A DNA stretch of 64,000 nt, taken from the NCBI RefSeq assembly GCF_049803835.1, contig NZ_JBNAGK010000013.1:96748-160747 (forward strand), given 5' to 3'. This DNA is from Pacificoceanicola sp049803835. GTDB lineage: Bacteria; Pseudomonadota; Alphaproteobacteria; Rhodobacterales; Rhodobacteraceae. Under the pieces are notes generated by a model. The model was not told the DNA's origin. It did no database searches and worked only from the letters and a program-made list of their open reading frames with translations. Shown in pieces: positions 18,901 to 26,602 of the stretch (its first letter is position 1; each line of letters opens with the position of its first letter). A program made the translations under genes and the position numbers.

Positions 18901-20261
18901 CGCAGAACGGCGGTGGTGAGTTTCGGGCGATAGGAGGGTTTCGGGGGCGCGACCGAGGCCATCGCCGCCGACTGCACCAGCTTGGTCGGGTGCGGGGCCG
19001 CGCCGGGGATGTCGATCGCCTGCAGTCGGAAGGTCTCGTAGATGGCGTCGGACAGGCGCGCGGCGCCGAGATCCTCCGCCGTCTCGCGCAGGGTGTAGGC
19101 GAGGTCGTCGGCATCCAGTGTGGTGACATGAGCATCAGTCTTGGCGGCAGACGACGCACGCGGTTTGCTAGTCGGGGTGGCGGATGCACGGGCAGGACCT
19201 CCCGGGAAGGGGGACGTGGAGCGGGATCGAGCGGGATCGCCTGCATCCAACGCAAGGCGCGGAGGGACCTCGGCCAGGATTCGGGTGAGGAGCTGTGCCG
19301 CATCGACGGACATCGGCCGGGCGAGATCAGCGGTGATGCCACCCTTTTCGCCGCCGCGGCATTTGTCGAAGACCGAAATCCGCGTCTCGAAGCTGGTGCC
19401 ATGCTTGGCGAAGGCGGCGCCGGACACGGCGCCGGTAAAGACCAGATGCGCGGCCGCGGTGAGACGGACGAAGGTCTCGGACCAGGCGGGCGCATCCGGT
19501 GCGAAACCGGAACCGGTGATGGCCACGAGCCGACCGCCGGGCACGAGACGCGCCAGCGCCGAGCGCAAATGCCGGGCCGTCGCCTCGGTGCTGCGGCCAT
19601 CGACTTTGGCCACAGCCGAGAACGGCGGGTTCATCAGGATGACGCTGGGGCGCAAGCCCGCGTCGAGGTGATCGTCGATCTGTGCGGCGTCGAAACTGGT
19701 GACAGGGCACCCCGGAAAGAGGAGGCGCAGAAGATCGGCGCGGCTGTCGGCCAACTCGTTCAGCGCGAGGCTGCCACCCGCGATCTCAGCGAGGATCGCC
19801 AGAAGCCCGGTCCCGGCCGAAGGCTCGAGGACCAGATCGCGCGGCGTGATCTGTGCGGCGGCCAGTGCTGCAAGCCCCATGGGCAGCGGCGTCGAGAATT
19901 GCTGGAACCGCTCCATCTCTTCCGAGCGCCGGGTATGCGTGGGCAAAAGGTCCGCCACCTTGGTGAGGATCGGCAGAAACGCGGCAGGTGAGCCCGCCCG
20001 GGCCAGAAGCGCGCGGCCATACTTCCGCAGGAAGAGGACCAGCGCCACCTCGCCCGCCTCATAGGCAAGCTTCCAGTCCCAGGCGCCATCGGCATCGGAG
20101 CCGCCGAAGGCGCGCTCCATCTCAAGGCGAAGACGCAGCGCGTCGATCTGGAAGCCTTGGGCGAGATCGGGCTGCAGCACTTCGGCGACAGTGAGGATCG
20201 CGGGCGCGCAATCACGAGATGGAACGGCAACGGGAGGCGCAACGGGTGCGAGATAGGTCAT
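15905..20261 (-). pseudogene. Methylase/strawberry-notch helicase, broken by one frameshift
   Basis: Two overlapping frames together make one protein of about 1450 residues. The upstream frame (20261 to about 18350) has an N6-methyltransferase-like domain (VLEPSAGTGLLAIL, VILMNPPFSA), then the start of a helicase core with GDGTGAGKGRQSAG and the DEAH-like VILFDESHAMANAAGSKG. The second frame carries on from about 18360 (RAGLRLQHKLPNARVVYVSATG) through IFSDAGGTGRSYHAD and GLGRTNRTNQAQPP to 15905. The shift is equivalent to one inserted or two deleted bases. Such strawberry-notch-like proteins are common on roseobacter plasmids. Both halves remain otherwise intact, so a recent mutation, programmed frameshift or sequencing error are all possible. 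Start ATG 20261 has a GGAG site. Confidence 0.85.
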
Positions 20262-20380
20262 CGGGAAACTCCGGAATGAGGGGCAGGAACAGGCCCGGAC
20301 ACCCTCTCTCGGGCACCCTCAGGCCTGATCTTTCCCTGCCCATCTCTCCCTCTCGAACCGATGTGCTCCGTTCGCTTGGC

Positions 20381-20409
20381 TTGATTTTGTTCCTGTTATG
20401 TTCTATATT
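20381..20409 (+). promoter_or_regulatory. Promoter with embedded LexA (SOS) box
   Basis: TTGATT (20381-20386) and TATATT (20404-20409) are spaced by exactly 17 bp. The spacer ends with GTTCCTGTTATGTTC (20389-20403), a perfect GTTC-N7-GTTC, the LexA box of alphaproteobacteria. A repressor bound here would block the promoter of the 98-residue gene, and possibly that of the divergent helicase/methylase operon starting at 20261. Confidence 0.72.
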
Positions 20410-20438
20410 GAAGACCAAGCCAGAAAGGGAGTTTCCCC

Positions 20439-20735
20439 ATGGAAAGCACAACATACGCCCTGCCCGCGACGCCGAAGCAGATCGCCTATGCGCGGTCACT
20501 CGCCCTGCGCAATCAGACCCTTCTGCCCTGGGAGGTTCAGCAGGACCGCCGGTCCTTGAGCGTCTGGATTGAGGCTCAGGCCCAGCTGAAGCCGGTCTCC
20601 GACATGGACCGGCTGCCGACCTCAAAGCAGGTGGCCTTCGCGGAGAGACTCGCCCGGATCAAACGGCGCGCCGTCCCGGACGAATGCTTCCGCGACAAGG
20701 GGTTGATGTCGAAGTGGATCGACGGGAACAAGTGA
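20439..20735 (+). CDS. Small protein with internal duplication, predicted SOS-regulated
   Basis: The 98-residue product consists of two copies of a ~37-residue unit: PATPKQIAYARSLA...SVWIEA (residues 8-46) and PTSKQVAFAERLA...MSKWIDG (59-96). They share the pattern [TS]-KQ-[IV]-A-[YF]-A-x-x-LA, then Pro, Asp and a terminal Trp-Ile. It is soluble and basic. The start follows a GGGAG site, about 30 bp from the -10 element of a promoter that holds a LexA box. I do not know a function. The repeated unit suggests a DNA- or protein-binding module, and it belongs to the plasmid backbone. Confidence 0.8.
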   Translation: MESTTYALPATPKQIAYARSLALRNQTLLPWEVQQDRRSLSVWIEAQAQLKPVSDMDRLPTSKQVAFAERLARIKRRAVPDECFRDKGLMSKWIDGNK

Positions 20736-20770
20736 GCACGGCACCGGCTGGCTCCGGCCTTCCGTAGCTT

Positions 20771-20825
20771 TTGCCATACCGTGGCTTGGCAAACCGAGCG
20801 TGGTTGCCAACCTATAGATTGGCAG
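20771..20825. repeat. Two tandem TTGCCA-N10-TGGCA dyads
   Basis: TTGCCA-N10-TGGCAA at 20771-20792 and TTGCCA-N10-TGGCAG at 20804-20825 have the same geometry and are separated by 11 bp. They sit just 3' of the 98-residue gene in an otherwise gene-free 415-bp gap (20736-21149). They could be tandem operators or RNA hairpins. No T-run follows, so simple termination is unlikely. Nothing else was recognised in the gap. Confidence 0.5.
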
Positions 20826-21149
20826 ATTAGCCCTTTGGGACATCAGCCTCGGTCAAACTCCTGTCCGAAGGACCAAGGTCTGGTCCCAACGGCACGCCAG
20901 GAGGTACACCGCTGCGACCTTCGGCAACCACTGCAAGTCGTTGCCGTCTCTCGACCCAGCGTCTTCAGAACTCCCACCACGTGGGGCTACCCCCTCAGAT
21001 CTTTGGAAATCTTGATATTGGAGCGTCCATAACGCTGGAAAAGCAACCTCATCGAAGAAAAATACAGTGGTCTCTTGGGGCCGAGACGTCGCCGTGTGCC
21101 GGTTTCATGTCTTCGGACCCCGCCAAACAAGCGCTTGCGCCGCAAGGCG

Positions 21150-21851
21150 TCAGCCGACGACCGTAAGCGAGTAGTGCGGTGTCCCATCCCAAACAAGATC
21201 CCAAGACGCGCCAGGCCGGACGTTCTGGATGGCGTGGGGCTCGAAGCAGACGAGGCAATTCCCGCCCGGCGCGGGAGCCCGAACTGAGGGGTAGATCAGG
21301 CCACGCGATCCAGCCCGGCGCAGATGCTGGGCGAGGCTTTGGCCCTCGGGATATCCGACAGCCGGATCGGGATGCAACGCCGGATGGCCCGGCTCGTCGG
21401 TCAGATCATCGAAAATCCCGATGAAATCCGCCAGCAGTTCCACATAGCGGGCGCTGTCATGATAGCTGCCCACAAAGCCGAGTTCGCGCGTGCGGTGCCA
21501 CGCCACTTCGCTGACGGAAACCATCACGTCCCACGCGCAGTACCAGCCGCCGCGCTCTTCGGTGTTGAAGCGGTTTCCGCCGGCGCGGGTGTAGGTAAAG
21601 GCGGCGTTGACGTGACTGTCGCCATAGAGGCGCAGATCACGGCTGCGGCGCTGCCAGGCCAGCTCGCGCGGGTCCAGATGCGGGTTGCGGCCACGTTCCG
21701 CCAGAAGACGGCCGCTGGTCAGGCCCTCGATTTCTGCCAGGATCTCCATCTCGTCTTCGGTATCGACGAGGCCGCGCAGGGATGGCGGCTTGTGGTAGGT
21801 GGCGGGCAGGAGACGAACGAGACCGCGATCAGAAATCTCGGTCTGCTTCAT
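21150..21851 (-). CDS. RES-domain toxin (NAD+ phosphorylase family)
   Basis: The 233-residue protein carries the RES fold with the Arg, Glu and Ser that name the family: RFNTEERGGWYC (about residue 92), VSEVAWHR (about 112) and GLIYPSVRAPAPGGNCLVCF (about 184). RES toxins such as MbcT degrade NAD+ and arrest growth. Its start overlaps the stop of the Xre/ParS-like antitoxin gene by four bases (ATGA), the normal order for this type II system. It probably stabilises the plasmid, though phage defence is possible. All hallmark residues are present, so it is likely active. Confidence 0.9.
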   Translation of the reverse strand: MKQTEISDRGLVRLLPATYHKPPSLRGLVDTEDEMEILAEIEGLTSGRLLAERGRNPHLDPRELAWQRRSRDLRLYGDSHVNAAFTYTRAGGNRFNTEERGGWYCAWDVMVSVSEVAWHRTRELGFVGSYHDSARYVELLADFIGIFDDLTDEPGHPALHPDPAVGYPEGQSLAQHLRRAGSRGLIYPSVRAPAPGGNCLVCFEPHAIQNVRPGASWDLVWDGTPHYSLTVVG

Positions 21852-22237
21852 GCCCCACCGCGCAATGCATCAAGATAGGTCCGAACCGCGAGAATTTGCG
21901 GCAAGCCCCCGTCGATGGCGGTATCAACCGGACGGCTACCCCCGAACAGCGGCCCTGTGTTCGGTCGGGTGAACCAGCTTCGCGCGAGCGGCTCGGAGAA
22001 GTAGAGTTCGAGCGATTTGTAGATGCCGATCACCGCACTGAGCCGCAGCAGTTGATCCTTGGTCAGTTCTCCCGCAAAGTCAGGCTTCTTGGCGCGCTTC
22101 CAGGTGCTCTCTGACATATCGGCAAGGCCCGCCGCTTCCTTGAGGCTGAGACCCCAGGCATCGACCACGCGCGCATAGGCCTTCAACGCGACGGCGTTGA
22201 TCTGTGCAGGTTCCCGGATTTTCTCTGCGACTTGCAT
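21848..22237 (-). CDS. Xre/MbcA/ParS-type antitoxin of the RES pair
   Basis: The 129-residue protein has an Xre-like helix-turn-helix (WGLSLKEAAGLADMSESTWKRAKK) and a C-terminal MbcA/ParS toxin-binding region (LSAVIGIYKSLELYF, then WFTRPN and the conserved GG.P). ATG 22237 (MQVAEK) is preferred over ATG 22249 because the GGAGG that fits it overlaps the upstream ATG. It neutralises the RES toxin by covering its active site and should repress its own promoter through the GACCA repeats upstream. Confidence 0.88.
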   Translation of the reverse strand: MQVAEKIREPAQINAVALKAYARVVDAWGLSLKEAAGLADMSESTWKRAKKPDFAGELTKDQLLRLSAVIGIYKSLELYFSEPLARSWFTRPNTGPLFGGSRPVDTAIDGGLPQILAVRTYLDALRGGA

Positions 22238-22256
22238 GTCGTCCTCCATTACCCCG

Positions 22257-22289
22257 AATATAGACCATATGGACCAACTGTAAAGACCA
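22257..22289 (-). promoter_or_regulatory. Promoter/operator of the RES-Xre operon
   Basis: On the minus strand TTTACA (22284-22279) and TATATT (22262-22257) are spaced by 16 bp, close to consensus. Three copies of GACCA (plus-strand starts 22263, 22272, 22285) overlay the promoter and are plausible antitoxin-binding half sites. Confidence 0.6.
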
Positions 22290-22315
22290 AATGAACTGCG
22301 CGTCCTTGCTGAGGA

Positions 22316-22443
22316 TCACTCGAACCGCCGCCCAGCTTCGGTGGAATTTCGAGGAGATGAGCTGGCCTTCCGAGCCGATCGGCTGCGACACCAAGAGCAA
22401 CCAGTTAGTCTATGTCGCTGAAGCGCAGGAATGCCTCAGCCAT
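22316..22443 (-). pseudogene. AbiEii toxin remnant fused to a copy of a neighbouring gene's 3' end
   Basis: From ATG 22443 the frame reads MAEAFLRFSDID, hits TAA (22407-22405), then continues as LVALGVAADRLGRPAHLLE to about 22348. This matches the N-terminus of AbiEii/AbiGii nucleotidyltransferase toxins that follow AbiEi. Everything after HLLE is gone. It joins a segment reading TEAGRRFE-stop in another frame, almost identical to the C-terminus of the gene at 23087-23731. The toxin is therefore destroyed by both a nonsense codon and a deletion. Confidence 0.7.
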
Positions 22444-23029
22444 GGACCATCTCTCCGACCAATCGTGCCAGCCAAGTCGGAAACTGCGGCGCGGCGGACA
22501 TCAGCTCAGTCTTTGCCGTCTCCGTAAGCTTGGATCGCAGGATTTGCAGCGCCTTGGGAGCCTCATCCGGCCCGAGCCATGCCAGCGCACGTACGGCCTG
22601 GCCCGAGGTCTTGCTCCCAAGGGCCAACTGCCAGCGCGGCGCATGACGCAGTTCGACCGCTTGCCGGCCAAGGTTCAGCACACGGCTTCGACCGGAAGTG
22701 AGGTAAACCGACTTGACCGGCACCTGTGTCGTGAGGCCCAGAGCGTTTGCCGCGGCAGCACCGCTCGGCACAATCGTCTCGCCCCGCTGCACTGCGAGCG
22801 CTTCAATCGCCTGTTCAGCCGACGGACTGCGCGGACCAAAGCGTGTCTGGACGGGGCGCATGTAGATGCCGCGTCCCGCACGGATCAACTCGCCGCGCGC
22901 GGCCAGACGCGACAGCGTCTGATCGACTGCCGCGCGCGAGCCGAGGTGCAGGAGCCCCTTCGCTGCCAAGGGCACCCCCTCCGGCAACGTCGTCGCGACA
23001 TTCATAATGCTCTCGGCCATGCGCTCCAT
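22436..23029 (-). CDS. AbiEi-like antitoxin / DUF6088 regulator
   Basis: The 197-residue protein starts behind a strong AAGGAG site. The N-terminal half is a winged helix (VDQTLSRLAARGELIRAGRGIYMRP), followed by the AbiEi C-terminal domain (SAEQAIEALAVQRGETIVPS, VPVKSVYLTSGRSRVLNLG). AbiEi is the antitoxin and autorepressor of the AbiE type IV abortive-infection system. Its stop overlaps the start of the decayed AbiEii gene, so it now appears to be an orphan antitoxin that could still protect against related AbiE toxins on other replicons. Confidence 0.85.
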   Translation of the reverse strand: MERMAESIMNVATTLPEGVPLAAKGLLHLGSRAAVDQTLSRLAARGELIRAGRGIYMRPVQTRFGPRSPSAEQAIEALAVQRGETIVPSGAAAANALGLTTQVPVKSVYLTSGRSRVLNLGRQAVELRHAPRWQLALGSKTSGQAVRALAWLGPDEAPKALQILRSKLTETAKTELMSAAPQFPTWLARLVGEMVHG

Positions 23030-23040
23030 GATCGCTCCTT

Positions 23041-23076
23041 TGTCAGAAATATACGCAGTTTTCTGACAGATTTCAA
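23041..23076 (-). promoter_or_regulatory. AbiEi promoter with 9-bp inverted-repeat operator
   Basis: TTGAAA (23076-23071) and TATATT (23053-23048) on the minus strand are 17 bp apart. A perfect inverted repeat TGTCAGAAA-N10-TTTCTGACA (23041-23068) covers the -10 element and spacer. This is the arrangement described for AbiEi autorepression by paired inverted repeats. Confidence 0.72.
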
Positions 23077-23086
23077 CCGTGCGCTC

Positions 23087-23731
23087 TCACCCGAACCGCC
23101 GCCCGGCTTCCGTGAACGTATACTCGTTGACGATGATCCCCTCCTCGATGGCCTCGTCCGAGGTGAGATGGTCGTATTCGGCTTCAAGTTGGCGGTAGAG
23201 CCAGCGGGCCAGATCACGCAGCGCCTCGGTCACGATCTCCTCGGCGTCCTCGGTCGGCGGCTGCCAGGTCGGGCTGTCGCGCGTGACGTCCACCGACATG
23301 GTGTATTCGTGGTAGTAGCGGCTGCGGTGGCTGACCACGGCCGCGAGCTGGTAGAAGTTCCGCCGCTGGATGGCCTGCAGCCGGTCGGCGATGCCGTGCA
23401 GCGTCGCGTCGCTCGGGGCGTAGTCCCGGATGCGCGCGGCCGCGCAATTGGCGTGGGACCAGTAACCTTCGAAGCAGGCCCCGTCGCCCTGGCTCCAAAA
23501 GCCGGAGAACCAGATGCAGGGCTTGGCCCGCGTGCCGCCGCCCATCAGGCGGACGGGTGTGGTCTTCAGGCGAATGCCGAGGATTTCGCAGACCCGCTCG
23601 AAATCCTCGTAGACCCCATCCCACCAATCGTCATGGGGGCCAAGCTCGCGATACCAGCTGCGGGCCTTTTCCTTGGCGGCCTCCGAGAGTTCGGGGAACT
23701 GGTAGACCGTGGTGCAGATGAGTTCAGGCAT
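23087..23731 (-). CDS. Conserved plasmid protein, function unknown (214 aa)
   Basis: The chosen start is MPELICTTVYQFPELSEAAK. The upstream 33 codons lie inside the preceding gene and are rejected. The protein is acidic and soluble, with notable aromatic segments (GPHDDWWDGVYEDFERVCEI, CIWFSGFWSQGDGACFEGYW) and no catalytic motif that I know. Similar proteins occur in phage-derived and plasmid gene blocks. It is the last gene of a run of small unknown genes starting at 25917, and overlaps the previous one by eight bases. Its last nine codons are duplicated at about 22319-22342. Confidence 0.75.
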   Translation of the reverse strand: MPELICTTVYQFPELSEAAKEKARSWYRELGPHDDWWDGVYEDFERVCEILGIRLKTTPVRLMGGGTRAKPCIWFSGFWSQGDGACFEGYWSHANCAAARIRDYAPSDATLHGIADRLQAIQRRNFYQLAAVVSHRSRYYHEYTMSVDVTRDSPTWQPPTEDAEEIVTEALRDLARWLYRQLEAEYDHLTSDEAIEEGIIVNEYTFTEAGRRFG

Positions 23732-24143
23732 CGACGTCCTCCCCGTTGAGAGCGCCGGCCAGCCATTCTTGCGTGCTGGTCCAGCCAATGGATTTGCGGG
23801 TACCGAGATCGATGACATGCGCGCCGCCACCGAAGGCGTCGAGGCGCGGCCGGGAGCAAGTCAGCGCATATTGGAACCCCCAGAGGCCGGTGAGATTAAG
23901 CTCTTCCGCGAGGCGCAGCACGAAGCGGATGACGGCCTCGACATCGCCGTACTCGTCGTCATGGATCCAGAGCGTGCTGCCCTCGGGCGCGTCCTGGCGC
24001 GCGATGTCGAAGCCCGCGACCTCCGGATCGTCAGCGTCCTGATCCGCAGCGCGGAGTTCCTGGAACAGCGCGAGCGCGCGGGCAGCCTTGTCGGGGGTGC
24101 CGACGTCGAGCAGGCACGAGAAATGGGTGAAGTAATCCGCCAT
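23724..24143 (-). CDS. Conserved plasmid protein, function unknown (139 aa)
   Basis: An AGGAGG site precedes ATG 24143. The 139-residue protein is acidic (TLWIHDDEYGDVEAVIRFVL) and contains no motif that I can name. It is translationally coupled with the downstream 214-residue gene. Position in a block of small plasmid genes, and good coding character in this frame only, support it as real. Confidence 0.72.
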   Translation of the reverse strand: MADYFTHFSCLLDVGTPDKAARALALFQELRAADQDADDPEVAGFDIARQDAPEGSTLWIHDDEYGDVEAVIRFVLRLAEELNLTGLWGFQYALTCSRPRLDAFGGGAHVIDLGTRKSIGWTSTQEWLAGALNGEDVDA

Positions 24144-24218
24144 GGGGACCTCCTGAATGGGGAAGACCCGGCCGAGAGACCGGGCATTGTGTTGGAATGA
24201 AGGGGTGGTTGGGTGCGA

Positions 24219-24416
24219 TCAGCCGGTTGGCTCGTCGCCCGCCACCTGTCGCGCGGCATGCGCGCAGAGTATCTGCCGGTAGAAGCGCTTGCGCGCAGCC
24301 CGGAAGCCGCGCACGGCGCGCGTGTCGGGGTGCAGCGCCCGGACCGCCGCGCGCAGGACGGCGAATGGCGAAGCCGTCGCCGGCAGGCCGAGGCGCTGAT
24401 AGGCCGGATCGCTCAT
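24219..24416 (-). CDS. Small basic protein, function unknown (65 aa)
   Basis: The start codon lies one base after the stop of the upstream gene, typical of operon coupling. The sequence begins MSDPAYQRLGLPATASPFAV and then RAAVRALHPDTRA. The spacing of Leu-Gly-Leu, Thr-Ala-Ser and His-Pro-Asp recalls a DnaJ J-domain start, but only 65 residues are present and the second half is Arg/Ala-rich. I would call it hypothetical; the J-domain likeness may be chance. Confidence 0.55.
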   Translation of the reverse strand: MSDPAYQRLGLPATASPFAVLRAAVRALHPDTRAVRGFRAARKRFYRQILCAHAARQVAGDEPTG

Positions 24417-24417
24417 G

Positions 24418-24795
24418 TCAGGTGACCTCGACCACGGACGAGGCGAGATGCGGATCCACCAGCGCCTCGATCCGCGCCGACCGGCCCATCCAGGGCTCGG
24501 GCCGGATGGCCTTCACCCAATCTGCGAAGCTCGGGATGAAGCCAAGGTCTTCCTTCACTTGTTGTTCGCCAACCCAGCGGGTCGGGATGATGCGCCCGGT
24601 CGAGAGCGTGAGGGTCGCCCCAAAAATCGTCTCGGCCATGAAGATGCCCTCGGCATGGTGGCGGAGCGCCCGGTGCCGAAAGTCGGCCGTAATCTCCTTG
24701 CTCTGGTCGAACCAGGCATGCACTGCCATGAAATCATCGACCCTGCCGCCCCATTTCTTCACGGAGGAGAGGGCGTGGTGATAGGGATGTGCCAT
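24418..24795 (-). CDS. DUF6915-like protein, function unknown (125 aa)
   Basis: The start is MAHPYHHALSSVKKWGGRVD. The His-rich opening followed by DFMAVHAWFDQSKEITADFR and HRALRHHAEGIFMAET is characteristic of a family seen in plasmids and prophages (DUF6915, assigned from memory). Several conserved histidines (residues 3, 6, 7, 26, 42, 46, 47) could bind a metal. The gene sits ten bases after the preceding stop and is coupled to the 65-residue gene that follows. Confidence 0.68.
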   Translation of the reverse strand: MAHPYHHALSSVKKWGGRVDDFMAVHAWFDQSKEITADFRHRALRHHAEGIFMAETIFGATLTLSTGRIIPTRWVGEQQVKEDLGFIPSFADWVKAIRPEPWMGRSARIEALVDPHLASSVVEVT

Positions 24796-24805
24796 CGCCG
24801 CCCCC

Positions 24806-25297
24806 TCAGAAATCGTGGGTATGGAGTTCGGACGAGGTGAAGCGCTCGTTGAACTCGAGGTGGATACAGCGGGCCGCCGCGTCGAAGCAGAACTCGCCCC
24901 AGGCGCCGTCGTTGTTCTCCCAGCCGCCATGGGTGTCGGAGAGGAAGTCGTAGGCCAGCTGCTCGACGACATCCTCAAGCGACAGGCTGCGCATTTCGAC
25001 CTCGGGGTCGTCCCAGGTCAGCGCCGCGTAGGCGATCTCGGTCGCGGGGAACTCGACCGCGGTCTCGCCGGACCATGCGCCGATGCTTTCGATCTGGCCA
25101 CTGTCACCGGCACCATCGAAGGTCACGATGACATGGGTGATGCCGGCGGCCATGAGGCCATCGAAAAGGCGGTCCTTGTTGCCGGGGCGCAGCGCTTCAA
25201 TGCGGGCCGCGCGCGCGGCATGCGCGGCGAAGATCTGGGACATGTCGACAGTCGGGGGTGCCATCGGCGGCGCGAGGGTGGGTTCAGTCAGGGTCAT
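24806..25297 (-). CDS. DUF6878-like protein, function unknown (163 aa)
   Basis: The start MTLTEPTLAPP follows a GGAG site. The core contains VIVTFDGAGDSGQIESI and a C-terminal VEQLAYDFLSDTHGGWENND...FCFDAAARCIHLEFNERF, which I recall as typical of DUF6878, a plasmid/phage-associated family. It is acidic and soluble with no known catalytic motif. The leader contains a strong hairpin (GTCCGGG, loop AGAGAGAGATCG, CCCGGAC) reminiscent of the repeated leaders upstream of 25917, 27802 and 35265. Confidence 0.7.
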   Translation of the reverse strand: MTLTEPTLAPPMAPPTVDMSQIFAAHAARAARIEALRPGNKDRLFDGLMAAGITHVIVTFDGAGDSGQIESIGAWSGETAVEFPATEIAYAALTWDDPEVEMRSLSLEDVVEQLAYDFLSDTHGGWENNDGAWGEFCFDAAARCIHLEFNERFTSSELHTHDF

Positions 25298-25398
25298 TGG
25301 GTGTCTCCAGTAAGGGGAAGGGATCGGAGCCGGTCCGGGCGATCTCTCTCTCCCGGACAAGCTCCAAATCCCCCCTGCCCTCCTCTGTCTCTCGGACC

Positions 25399-25917
25399 TC
25401 ACGCAGCGACCTGCAGCGCCCGGGCGGCAAAGGCGCGCCAGAGCGGATCGACGAGCCGGGCATCGAGAAGATCGGCGCGGTGGCGCAGCCGCTGCGCTAG
25501 ATCTGGCTCACCCCAGCTGGCCGCTCGGCCCGCCTGCGCACGCAGCTGGCTTGCCTCGGTCACGACGCCGCGCGCCTCTGCCGCGCTCGACACCGGGTGG
25601 CACCAGGCGACGGCGTGGTCACTGGCGGCACCAGCCAGAACAAGCCGCTTGTCGCGATCGAGGATCGCCAGGAGCTGGGGCGCTGCATCCGGGGCGGTTC
25701 CCTCGGCATGGTCGATCGCGCCCTGCATAGCGTCCGCCAGAGTCGCGAAGCGGGCGAAGACGAGCGGAGCGGCCCGGCCCGACATGAGGTCGGCCGGCGC
25801 ACGGCGCGACAGGGTCAGGGCGAAGGGGTGACTGTGGTCAGCGTCGTCCGAGGGAACATGCGGCGGGACGCCCCGCGCGTGGGCGGTCGAGTGGATTGGC
25901 GAGGACAAGTCGAACAT
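25399..25917 (-). CDS. Hypothetical plasmid protein (172 aa) behind a conserved leader
   Basis: ATG 25917 (MFDLSSPIHSTAHARGVPPH) has a GGAGA site. The product is alanine-rich and helical, with FARFATLADAMQGAIDHAEG and a histidine-containing segment near HAVAWCHPVSSAAEARGVV. No family was recognised. It opens the run of small genes down to 23087 and has the same structured 5' leader as the DUF932 and ParB-like genes, suggesting shared post-transcriptional or transcriptional control. Confidence 0.65.
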   Translation of the reverse strand: MFDLSSPIHSTAHARGVPPHVPSDDADHSHPFALTLSRRAPADLMSGRAAPLVFARFATLADAMQGAIDHAEGTAPDAAPQLLAILDRDKRLVLAGAASDHAVAWCHPVSSAAEARGVVTEASQLRAQAGRAASWGEPDLAQRLRHRADLLDARLVDPLWRAFAARALQVAA

Positions 25918-25929
25918 GGGAAGATCTCC

Positions 25930-25966
25930 GACGGCGCGGGAAGCCTCTCTCCCCGCCTCATCCGTC
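25930..25966 (-). promoter_or_regulatory. Structured 5' leader motif, copy A
   Basis: In the transcript GACGG...CCGTC (outer stem) encloses GGGAG-AGAGG-CTTCC (inner stem), ending 13 nt before ATG 25917. The sequence between the stems is nearly identical to copies B (27817-27856) and C (35280-35320). Confidence 0.6.
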
Positions 25967-26072
25967 AAAGACCAAACCGCCGCCCTCTTCCTCGAAGGGG
26001 CGGCGGTTCTTGACGTCTGCGTCGACAATGCGGGACATTGTCGACACTGCCATGATCTGAAAAGGTTCATTG

Positions 26073-26543
26073 ATGGAAATCCCTAACCTCCCTCCTGACT
26101 TCCAGTTCGCCCGGCTTGGCAAAAACCCCGATGACGTTGCATTTGCTTTCGAAGCCAAAGGAGCAGCCATGGGGCCGCACATCATAAAGCGATGGACTTG
26201 GGACGAAGCATTCCAACGAGATCTGCATGAGCGCCACTACTGCGAGAAGCCGTTTTTCGAGATACGGCGCGCGGAGCAGAGACTTGGAACGTTATCGTTT
26301 CACAGGCAGCCGGATCACTTGCGCTTCGGTGAGTTTTACTTGTTCCCAGAGCATCAAGGCAAGGGACTGGGTTCTGCCATTCTTGCGCACTGTCTCGCAT
26401 TGGCCGATGGTATGAGGTTGCCTGTCAGACTGGAGTATTTGCACTGGAACCCGGTTGGCTCGCTCTATCGACGGCATGGCTTCAAGGAAATCGATCGCTC
26501 TGAGACCCACTGCTTTCTGCAACGAGAAGCCGTCGGCTTTTAG
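26073..26543 (+). CDS. GNAT-family N-acetyltransferase
   Basis: The 156-residue protein begins MEIPNLPPDFQF behind an AAAAGG site; an in-frame TTG three bases earlier is less likely. The acetyl-CoA-binding motif A is visible as GEFYLFPEHQGKGLGSAILA (about residues 88-107; Q/R-x-x-G-x-G/A form QGKGLG), followed by LEYLHWNPVGSLYRRHGFKE, the usual motif B region. Substrate is unknown. It is transcribed against its neighbours and is less GC-rich, suggesting a separately acquired gene. Confidence 0.88.
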   Translation: MEIPNLPPDFQFARLGKNPDDVAFAFEAKGAAMGPHIIKRWTWDEAFQRDLHERHYCEKPFFEIRRAEQRLGTLSFHRQPDHLRFGEFYLFPEHQGKGLGSAILAHCLALADGMRLPVRLEYLHWNPVGSLYRRHGFKEIDRSETHCFLQREAVGF

Positions 26544-26602
26544 GTCCGCCTTCGGCTCATGACTGCGTTTTCGGTGGGACGCCAGCAAGGCGCCCCCCTG
26601 CG

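Noticed and set aside
18303..19991. Open plus-strand frame of 562 codons
   Set aside because: Antisense shadow of the methyltransferase-domain half of the same gene; Gly/Arg-rich with no domain or ribosome site.
22412..23749. Open plus-strand frame of 445 codons
   Set aside because: It spans the AbiEi gene, its operator and the 214-aa gene on the other strand; no recognisable protein features.
24219..24416. J-domain protein call for the 65-aa gene
   Set aside because: Only the spacing of a few residues resembles DnaJ; the tripeptide and helices needed for a J-domain are incomplete.
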